Shown: piece by piece, positions 1 to 5,611 of the stretch | How positions within the stretch are numbered: position 1 is the first letter of the stretch | Layout: every line of letters starts with the position of its first letter | Notes under the pieces: model-generated | Told to the model about the DNA's origin: nothing | The model's database searches: none | What the model saw: only the letters and a program-made list of their open reading frames with translations | Assembly (NCBI GenBank): GCA_003566215.1 | Contig: PXEJ01000235.1 | Span: forward strand, 1-6,676 | DNA from: Cyanobacteria bacterium T3Sed10_376R1m | Lineage (GTDB): Bacteria > Cyanobacteriota > Cyanobacteriia > Cyanobacteriales > Cyanobacteriaceae | DNA length: 6,676 bases | Direction: 5' to 3' | Position numbers and translations under genes: made by a program

Positions 1-934
1 CACCCGGGGCACTAATGTCCACCCCTGCTCCGAAATTAGAATAAGGAGCTTTTTGCCCGATGGCATCTGTTGCCGATACACTGATTACTTGAGGATAACG
101 GGCAGGAAAACTCGCCGAGTTAGTATTTTCGTTTCCGGCGGCGGCGACAATTACCACACCCTTTTTATAGGCATAATCAATGGCATCTTTCATTATCTGA
201 GTATCACCACTACCCCCTAAACTCATATTAATCACATCGGCATTATGATCTGCGGCAAAACGGATTGCTTCGGCGATGTCTGCCACTGTACCCCCATTAT
301 ATCCGAGTACCTTCAGGGGCATAATTTTTGCTTTGTAGGCAATCCCTGCTACTCCATAATTATTATTAGTTGATTGAGCTATGGTACCTGCCACATGAGT
401 TCCATGGCCCACATCATCAACAGCTTTGACTCGATCATTAATAAAATCGTAACCCTCGACAAATTCTGTTTTTTCTAAGTCAGGTACCACACTAACCCCT
501 GTGTCAATTACAGCCACCGTCACCCCTTCTCCTTTACTCTCTATCCATGCTTGTTCAACGTTGATACTACGTAAGTTCCATTGTTGACTATAGCCCGGAT
601 CGTTTGGTACTTCTAGGGTGTGATAGATGTAGTTAGGTTCAATATATTCTATTTTTTTTCTGAGTTTTGATTGACGAAGTTTTTTGAGGCTTTTTTTATC
701 TCCCTCAATGACATATATCTGTTTTTCTTGGGAAAATTCGCTGTTTAAACGAGGAGTTTGGTCAAGTTTAAGGGCGATCGCATTTAACCCTTCCTCTAGC
801 TGATTAATTTCAATATCGTCCCGAAAATTAACAATAATTGACTGATATTCCCCCCCTAAATTAAATAATCTGAAGGTAAACACCGCTAAACACAATCCCA
901 CGAGAAAAACCGAGAATAAAAATAGTTTTTTCAT
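1..934 (-). CDS. Subtilisin-like S8 family serine protease, N-terminal part (cut by window edge)
   Basis: The reading frame opens at ATG 934 and stays open to base 2, giving 311 residues; it continues outside the window. Residues 4-24 are strongly hydrophobic after MKK, so this is a signal peptide or an uncleaved membrane anchor; I see no clear cleavage site. Residues about 29-105 resemble an inhibitor-type propeptide (ending IEYIEPNYIYH), followed by the WNLRSINVEQAW lead-in typical of thermitase/fervidolysin-like subtilisins. Catalytic motifs in order are VAVIDTG with Asp144, GHGTHVAGT with His177, and AAAGNEN with the oxyanion-hole Asn268. The Ser motif (GTSMA type) should lie beyond the edge, so its absence does not mean a dead enzyme. 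The predicted role is an endoprotease acting outside the cytoplasm or at the membrane face, made as a zymogen. The start codon is preceded by only a weak AGG. The gene has its own promoter candidate and need not belong to the upstream operon. Family is sure; substrate is unknown. Confidence 0.93.
   Translation of the reverse strand, partial: MKKLFLFSVFLVGLCLAVFTFRLFNLGGEYQSIIVNFRDDIEINQLEEGLNAIALKLDQTPRLNSEFSQEKQIYVIEGDKKSLKKLRQSKLRKKIEYIEPNYIYHTLEVPNDPGYSQQWNLRSINVEQAWIESKGEGVTVAVIDTGVSVVPDLEKTEFVEGYDFINDRVKAVDDVGHGTHVAGTIAQSTNNNYGVAGIAYKAKIMPLKVLGYNGGTVADIAEAIRFAADHNADVINMSLGGSGDTQIMKDAIDYAYKKGVVIVAAAGNENTNSASFPARYPQVISVSATDAIGQKAPYSNFGAGVDISAPG
774..781. repeat. HIP1 palindrome GCGATCGC
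   Basis: This is an exact GCGATCGC octamer inside the S8 protease gene. HIP1 is heavily over-represented in many cyanobacterial genomes, so with the two other copies in this window it serves as a taxonomic marker. No local function is implied. Confidence 0.85.
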
Positions 935-966
935 TGACCTATATTATCTATATAAACAGGGGTGAT

Positions 967-986
967 TTGATTATTATAACAATCAA
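967..986 (-). promoter_or_regulatory. Extended -10 promoter element of the S8 protease gene, inside an inverted repeat
   Basis: Read on the minus strand, bases 981-973 are TGTTATAAT, a perfect extended -10 (TGN-TATAAT). It would start transcription near 966, giving a leader of roughly 30 nt before ATG 934. No good -35 lies at the usual spacing: the closest, TTGAGA at 1004-999, is 20 nt away. The element sits within the inverted repeat TTGATT-N8-AATCAA (967-972 and 981-986), which could be a repressor operator covering the -10 or just AT-rich coincidence. Promoter call is fair; operator call is speculative. Confidence 0.5.
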
Positions 987-1019
987 TATAGAAAGCAATC
1001 TCAATTGTGAACTTTCAGA

Positions 1020-2525
1020 CTAGGATCGAGTTTGTTGCCAAATTTTAATCGTACCATCCACCCCCCCCGCAGCTAAAGTCTCCCCATCTTCACTTAAAGC
1101 AAGGGAAAAAATACGATTGTCTTCACTAATCTTGAGGTGTCCTAATTCTTTCCCTGTAGTGCAATACCAAATTTTAACCAGTCCATCAACACCTCCGCTA
1201 TATAAAAGTTCATCATTAGGATCAAATAACAAATCCATCACCTGTCCATGATGCCCTTGTAATTGTAAACTAGGTTGAACTTCTTGAAAAATATCAAATA
1301 TTGTCGGCGGTAAATACCAAATTTTAATCGTACCATCAGCACAACCACCAGCAACATATTCCCCTGATTTACTAATACTTAATGACTCTAAGGAAATTAA
1401 ATTTCCTACTAATAAACCTAGTTTTTTGTTATTATTAACCTCCCACACCGAGATAGTACCATCTCCTCCCCCACTAACCATTATTCCTATTTTATCGTTA
1501 AGAGCAATGGTATTGATTGCTCCATTATCATCATAGGAACTATCATTTAATCTGCCAGTTTTTAAATCCCATTTTTTGATAGTCTGATCATAACTACCAC
1601 TAACTAAAAGATCATTTTCTGGTGCAATTTCTAAACCATGAACTGAACCAGTATGATCACTTAATGTATATTCTAACTGGAATGTTAAAGATTTCTTTCT
1701 GCCTTTTACTAAAGACCAAATTTTTATATGTTGATCTAAACTACCCGTAGCAATACCATAATCAAGATAGTTATTTTTATTTGTTGCAACAGTTAATAAA
1801 CCTTGTTCTGAACCCTGTATTCTATCAACTTCTAAACCATCTTTTAAAGACCAAAGTTTTAAATATTGATCCCATGAAACGCTCAATAAATACTGCTTAT
1901 CATAGCTTATTACCAAATCAGTAACAGACTCTTGGTGAGCATCTATAATGTGAAGACATTTCCACGCAATTTTAGGGGAAGTTTGAACATTCAATGCAGG
2001 AGGTTTTTCCCTAACACTTTGAGTATCAGGAAACTTAATTTGATTTGGATAATTGCCCATATCATCATTGGTTAAATAGGAGATTTTTTGCTCAAGAGAA
2101 ACCATTCGTTGATCTAAATTATGGGACTTAATATAATTAGCCATAGTAGTTACTGACTGACTAACACTTTCTAAATCTTTTTGCAAGGAAGCAATAATTT
2201 TATCATCGGATAATTCGTTTTTATCTACTTTTATTTGTGGAACTTTAATGGTTTTATCAGCTTTTAGCTCTTCTACTTGAATGTTAATATTTTCTACTTG
2301 TTCAGAGAACTTTTTTAACTGAATATTAAGAGCCGCTGCAATTCTTTTCTTATTTCTATTTTCTAAAAGTTTACGATTAATAGAAATCAAAATAAGTACA
2401 ATCACAAAAACTAAAATTATAATTAAATTTCCTTCTAAAAAATTACTGGTAAGTAAAATTATTAGTAAAGCAAAAATACTTAAATATTCTGCTATATCCC
2501 ACCATGTAAAGTGTTTAAAAATCAT
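1020..2525 (-). CDS. Membrane-anchored coiled-coil protein with a seven-bladed WD40 beta-propeller
   Basis: The protein has 501 residues. Two hydrophobic helices (about 11-27 and 33-49) are joined by a very short turn, forming a membrane hairpin. The basic stretch NRKLLENRNKKR follows at 50-61, so by the positive-inside rule the rest is cytoplasmic. Residues about 62-155 are helical and heptad-like, probably a coiled coil, then a linker to about 185. Residues 190-501 carry WD40 repeats ending in KLW(225), KIW(270), KKW(319), SVW(361), KIW(403), KIW(453) and KIW(496): exactly seven blades, enough to close a propeller. Several blades have the D-x-T-I-K-I-W pattern. No catalytic domain is present, so it is most likely a protein-binding scaffold. 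The start ATG 2525 has a strong Shine-Dalgarno that overlaps the mgtE-A stop codon, 11 bp away, so it is probably translated from the mgtE-A mRNA. A physical link to MgtE is inference from this coupling. I recognise the architecture but no named gene. Confidence 0.92.
   Translation of the reverse strand: MIFKHFTWWDIAEYLSIFALLIILLTSNFLEGNLIIILVFVIVLILISINRKLLENRNKKRIAAALNIQLKKFSEQVENINIQVEELKADKTIKVPQIKVDKNELSDDKIIASLQKDLESVSQSVTTMANYIKSHNLDQRMVSLEQKISYLTNDDMGNYPNQIKFPDTQSVREKPPALNVQTSPKIAWKCLHIIDAHQESVTDLVISYDKQYLLSVSWDQYLKLWSLKDGLEVDRIQGSEQGLLTVATNKNNYLDYGIATGSLDQHIKIWSLVKGRKKSLTFQLEYTLSDHTGSVHGLEIAPENDLLVSGSYDQTIKKWDLKTGRLNDSSYDDNGAINTIALNDKIGIMVSGGGDGTISVWEVNNNKKLGLLVGNLISLESLSISKSGEYVAGGCADGTIKIWYLPPTIFDIFQEVQPSLQLQGHHGQVMDLLFDPNDELLYSGGVDGLVKIWYCTTGKELGHLKISEDNRIFSLALSEDGETLAAGGVDGTIKIWQQTRS
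1038..1058 (-). repeat. 21-bp direct repeat, copy 1 (WD40 blade 7)
   Basis: These 21 bases are identical to 1317-1337 and encode the DGTIKIW end of the last blade. Exact identity at DNA level between blades of one gene suggests blade duplication or gene conversion, although the constrained motif alone explains part of it. Confidence 0.7.
1317..1337 (-). repeat. 21-bp direct repeat, copy 2 (WD40 blade 5)
   Basis: This is the second exact copy of the 21-bp repeat, encoding DGTIKIW at the end of blade 5. The copies are 279 bp (93 codons) apart, that is, two blades. Confidence 0.7.
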
Positions 2526-2532
2526 TGCTTAT

Positions 2533-2539
2533 TCTCCTA
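2533..2539 (-). promoter_or_regulatory. Shine-Dalgarno of the WD40 gene overlapping the mgtE-A stop codon
   Basis: On the minus strand the sequence is TAGGAGA. TAG (2539-2537) terminates mgtE-A, and AGGAGA (2538-2533) is a near-ideal ribosome binding site 7-8 nt before ATG 2525. A ribosome ending on mgtE-A sits on the initiation site of the next gene, the usual arrangement for translational coupling. It also fixes the WD40 start. Confidence 0.85.
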
Positions 2540-3934
2540 AATTCCTAGCAAGGTACGGGCAATCGTGAAGTAAATTAGTACCCCTAAAACATCCACTGCC
2601 GTGGTAATAAATGGGGCAGACATAAGGGCTGGATCTAATCCAAAAGAACGGAATAAAAATGGTAAAGCAGAACCAGATACAGAAGCTAAAACTGCGATCG
2701 CAACTAAACTAATCCCCACAGAAGCACAGACAATCAAATCACCATTAGTTTGGGGTAAAAAGTAAGCCCAAATAGTAGCTAAAACACCCAAAATTAAACC
2801 TAGAATTAGACCAGCAATAGCTTCACGCAAAATGATTTTAGCAGGACCCAAATCATTAACCTTATCAGTACTTAAACCCCGAATAACCACCGTAGAAGAC
2901 TGAGTACCAATGTTACCCCCAGTACCAATCAAAAGAGGAATAAAAGCAGCTAAAACCGTTACCTGAGTCAAAAGATCTTCTTGTGCCCCAATAATAGCAC
3001 CCGTAAACGTGTTAGTTAACAATAAGACTAATAACCAAGTTACCCTTCTACGGGCAACAGTAAATAAATTAGTTTTAAAATAACTTTCACCATCAGATTG
3101 CACCGCCCCCAAAGCATAAATATCTTCCGTAGCTTCCCTCTCCAGAATATCAATAACATCATCCACCGTCACAATGCCCACTAAGCGTAACTCTTTATCC
3201 ACAACAGGTACAGCCAAAAAATCATAACGCTGAATTAACTTAGCAACTTCCTCTTGATCCATATCCGTCTTAACATAAACTACATCTTTCGTTAAAACCT
3301 TATCAAGGGTATCCTCAGGAGAGCCAATAACTAAATCACGCAAAGAGACAATGCCCACCAAATGACGAGAGGCATCAGTAACATACATATAATAAATCAA
3401 CTCAGAAGCCCTTGCCAAAGAGCGAATACGGGTAAGAGTTTCGGCAACTGTAAAAGTTTCTTTAAGAGAAATATACTCAGGAGTCATGATACGCCCAGCA
3501 GTATCCTCCCCATAACCTAAAAGTAAATTAGTTGCCTGTCTTTCCTCTGGGCTTAACTGTTCCAAAATACGACTAACTACCGATGCAGGTAATTCATCAA
3601 ATAACCTAGCCCTATCGTCGGGGGACATTTTATCGACAATGTCTAAAACTTCTTGGCGCTTAAATTCTTGAATTAAGGCTTGTTGTATATCGTAGTTTAA
3701 ATGTTCATAAACATCAATCGCTTCAGTCTTATTCAATAATCGAAAAGCAATTAACTGCATAGTTTCTGGTAAATCACCAATTGCCTCAGCAATATCCACC
3801 GGTTGTACTGGCAACAACAGGGATTTTGCCCCTTCAAGATTGTTTTGCTCCAACATTAACCTTAACTGAGAATTGACCAACTCCCTTAATTCGTGCCGAG
3901 AATCTTGTTTTTTTGTGGTTATATTTTCACTCAC
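2537..3934 (-). CDS. mgtE: Magnesium channel/transporter MgtE, copy A
   Basis: A 465-residue MgtE carries Mg2+ across the inner membrane and closes when cytoplasmic Mg2+ is high. Domains in order are the MgtE N superhelical domain (about 30-135, with DLPE and KMSPDDRARLFDEL), two CBS domains (about 147-205 and 208-265, each ending in the GIVSLRD or GIVTVDD pattern), a plug-helix region (about 265-290), and a membrane part with five helices (about 298-318, 325-345, 373-393, 400-428, 436-459). Pore-region signatures are present: IPLLIGTGGNIGTQ and TTAVDVLG, where Asp448 matches the Mg2+-binding pore Asp of Thermus MgtE (D432). The start is GTG 3934: an in-frame TAG lies directly upstream, a strong AAGGGGGA site is correctly spaced, and the N-terminus aligns with the neighbouring paralog, while the next ATG would lose 26 residues. 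The gene leads the WD40 gene by 11 bp. It is about 76% identical to copy B (355 of 465 by hand). Confidence 0.95.
   Translation of the reverse strand: MSENITTKKQDSRHELRELVNSQLRLMLEQNNLEGAKSLLLPVQPVDIAEAIGDLPETMQLIAFRLLNKTEAIDVYEHLNYDIQQALIQEFKRQEVLDIVDKMSPDDRARLFDELPASVVSRILEQLSPEERQATNLLLGYGEDTAGRIMTPEYISLKETFTVAETLTRIRSLARASELIYYMYVTDASRHLVGIVSLRDLVIGSPEDTLDKVLTKDVVYVKTDMDQEEVAKLIQRYDFLAVPVVDKELRLVGIVTVDDVIDILEREATEDIYALGAVQSDGESYFKTNLFTVARRRVTWLLVLLLTNTFTGAIIGAQEDLLTQVTVLAAFIPLLIGTGGNIGTQSSTVVIRGLSTDKVNDLGPAKIILREAIAGLILGLILGVLATIWAYFLPQTNGDLIVCASVGISLVAIAVLASVSGSALPFLFRSFGLDPALMSAPFITTAVDVLGVLIYFTIARTLLGI
2694..2701. repeat. HIP1 palindrome GCGATCGC
   Basis: This is an exact HIP1 octamer inside mgtE-A. 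It has no counterpart at the equivalent place in mgtE-B, so it arose or was lost after the duplication. Confidence 0.8.
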
Positions 3935-4158
3935 CTAGCTTCCCCCTTAATGGTTTATAGTTGAATATCCTAGTCAAACAATGAGCAATTTACAATTACT
4001 TCTAAATTTAACTAGAAGCCTGAAAAATAAGATTTTGATTGCGTTTTTTGCTCAAACAAAGCTTTGATCCCTGACTTTCTTTAGTCACTGACAATTAATT
4101 CTAACTAAAGTTGGTGATTGTGAAAAATTTTAATCAGGTTTTGTGTAACTGACTCCGA
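3935..4158 (-). other. 224-bp spacer between the two mgtE genes with several inverted repeats
   Basis: This is an AT-rich gene-free spacer. It contains CTTCTA-N8-TAGAAG (3999-4018), the perfect 10-bp palindrome CAAAGCTTTG (4057-4066), and CTTTAGT-N18-ACTAAAG (4079-4110). None is a GC-rich stem followed by a T-run, so no convincing intrinsic terminator is seen for mgtE-B. A poor promoter candidate, TTGTTT-N16-TATAAA (3981-3954), would place the start site on top of the mgtE-A ribosome site, which argues against it. The length implies that mgtE-A has its own control, but the true promoter is not resolved. No M-box (Mg2+ riboswitch) core is recognisable. Confidence 0.45.
3941..3948 (-). promoter_or_regulatory. 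Shine-Dalgarno of mgtE-A supporting a GTG start
   Basis: The minus strand reads AAGGGGGA, 6 nt before GTG 3934. It is purine-rich and well spaced. With the in-frame TAG immediately upstream of the GTG it settles the start codon. Confidence 0.75.
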
Positions 4159-5556
4159 TTAAAAACCTAACATAGATCTAGCGATGTTGAAATAAATAAG
4201 AACTCCTAAGACATCCACTGCCGTGGTGATAAAAGGTCCAGACATTAAAGCCGGATCTAATTTGAAAAATTTAAACACAAACGGTAAAAACGAACCTGCC
4301 ACCGATGCCAACACAGAAATCGCCATCAAACTTAGACCTACGGTAATAGCAACGGTAATATTTTTGTCACTTTGGGGCAACAGATAAGCCCACACAATAG
4401 TAATTAGTCCTAATCCTAACCCAAGAATTGTCCCTGCGATCGCCTCTCGCAATACAACTTTACCCACCCCCAAATCTTTCAATTCATCTGTGCTTAAACC
4501 CCTTATAACCACCGTAGAAGACTGAGTACCAACGTTACCACCACTGTCAATAAGAAGAGGTATAAAAGCTGCTAAAACAGTAACTTCTGACAAAATATCT
4601 TCCTGGGCACCAATAATACTACCCGTAAAAGTATTAGTTAGTAGTAACACCAATAACCAACTTACTCTCCTACGGGCCACTACAAACAAGTTCGTATCAA
4701 AATAATTATCTCCATCAGATTGTACCGCCCCCAAAGCATAAATATCTTCCGTAGCTTCTTGTTCTAAAATATCAATAACATCATCTACCGTTACAATCCC
4801 CACTAGCCTTGACTCTCTATCAACCACAGGAATCGCTAAAAAATCATACCGTTGAATTAACTTAGCAACTTTTTCTTGATCTATTTCTGTAGTAGCATAT
4901 ACCACATCAGATTGCATAACTTCTTCTAGAGTTTGATGAGGTTCATTAATCACTACATCTCTCAGGGAAATTACCCCTTTTAAACGTTTAGACTCATCAG
5001 TTACATACACATAATAGATTAACTCAGAAACCGTTGCTTGAGTTCTTAACCTCTCCAAAGTTTCCCCAAGGGTTAAATGTGCTGGAAGGGAAATATATTC
5101 AGGAGTCATAATCCGCCCGGCAGTATTTTCCCCGTAACCCAAAAGTAAATTAGTCGCCCGTCTTTCCTCTGGACTTAACTGTGCCAAAATACGACTAACT
5201 AACTCTGCTGGTAACTCATCAAATAATCTTACTCGATCATCAGGAGACATTTTATCCACAATATCCAAAACCTCCTGACGCTTAAATTCAGCTATCAAAG
5301 ATTGTTGAATGTCAGAGTCCAAATTTTCATAAACATCAATAGCTTCTGTTTTATTTAATAACCTAAAAGCCATCAACTGCATAGCTTCTGGTAAATCACC
5401 AATCGCCTCAGCAATGTCCACCGGTTGCACTGGTACAAGTAAAGATTTTGCCCCCTGAAGGTTGTTTTGTTCCAACAACAGTCTTAATTGGGAGTTAACT
5501 AAACTTCTTAACTCATGACGAGAATCATTATTTTTGATGGTCAAGTTTTCAGTCAT
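4159..5556 (-). CDS. mgtE: Magnesium channel/transporter MgtE, copy B
   Basis: This second MgtE has the same length (465 residues) and layout: MgtE N domain (about 30-135), two CBS domains (about 147-265), plug region, and five membrane helices (about 298-459). The pore Asp448 in TTAVDVLG is kept. It aligns with copy A from end to end without gaps at about 76% identity. Stretches of exact DNA identity remain, such as 35 bp at 4724-4758 matching 3102-3136 and 28 bp at 4505-4532 matching 2883-2910. The differences concentrate in CBS1 and the first part of CBS2 (about 157-226) and in helices 3-4. Where copy A has IPLLIGTGGN, copy B has IPLLIDSGGN, an added acid (Asp337) next to the pore motif. 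The start ATG 5556 has a modest AGGG site. It begins 55 bp after recG, so read-through from recG is possible. MgtE assignment is secure; a different transport or gating property is inference. Confidence 0.95.
   Translation of the reverse strand: MTENLTIKNNDSRHELRSLVNSQLRLLLEQNNLQGAKSLLVPVQPVDIAEAIGDLPEAMQLMAFRLLNKTEAIDVYENLDSDIQQSLIAEFKRQEVLDIVDKMSPDDRVRLFDELPAELVSRILAQLSPEERRATNLLLGYGENTAGRIMTPEYISLPAHLTLGETLERLRTQATVSELIYYVYVTDESKRLKGVISLRDVVINEPHQTLEEVMQSDVVYATTEIDQEKVAKLIQRYDFLAIPVVDRESRLVGIVTVDDVIDILEQEATEDIYALGAVQSDGDNYFDTNLFVVARRRVSWLLVLLLTNTFTGSIIGAQEDILSEVTVLAAFIPLLIDSGGNVGTQSSTVVIRGLSTDELKDLGVGKVVLREAIAGTILGLGLGLITIVWAYLLPQSDKNITVAITVGLSLMAISVLASVAGSFLPFVFKFFKLDPALMSGPFITTAVDVLGVLIYFNIARSMLGF
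4436..4443. repeat. HIP1 palindrome GCGATCGC
   Basis: This is the third exact HIP1 octamer of the window, inside mgtE-B, at a different place from the one in mgtE-A. Confidence 0.8.
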
Positions 5557-5573
5557 TGAACTACCCTATTTGT

Positions 5574-5586
5574 TTTACTTAGTAAA
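5574..5586. promoter_or_regulatory. 13-bp palindrome TTTACTTAGTAAA upstream of mgtE-B
   Basis: This is a perfect inverted repeat (TTTACT, one central base, AGTAAA) in the 55-bp recG/mgtE-B gap, 18 bp before ATG 5556. It could be an operator for a dimeric regulator. It is too AT-rich and lacks a T-run on the coding strand, so it is a poor terminator. Chance is possible in such AT-rich DNA. Confidence 0.3.
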
Positions 5587-5611
5587 TATTTATCTGAAGA
5601 TTTTTCTAACA

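Noticed and set aside
1..934. Inactive protease lacking the catalytic serine
   Set aside because: The frame is still open at the window edge, and the Ser motif normally comes after the last visible residues. The absence is due to the cut.
3852..3856. Internal ATG of mgtE-A (Met27) as the true start
   Set aside because: Starting there would remove 26 residues conserved with copy B, and the GTG at 3934 has a much better ribosome site.
3981..4067. 28-codon plus-strand open frame (ATG at 3981, stop TGA at 4065-4067) in the spacer between the mgtE genes
   Set aside because: It has no ribosome binding site upstream, and an open frame this short is expected by chance. The product is hydrophobic and basic, but nothing else supports it.
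4079..4110. Terminator for mgtE-B formed by CTTTAGT-N18-ACTAAAG
   Set aside because: The stem is short and AT-rich, the loop is long, and no T-run follows on the coding strand.
3935..4158. M-box (Mg2+ riboswitch) in front of mgtE-A
   Set aside because: The length would allow it and mgtE genes are known targets, but I could not recognise the conserved core of that RNA family on the coding strand. A covariance-model search would settle it.
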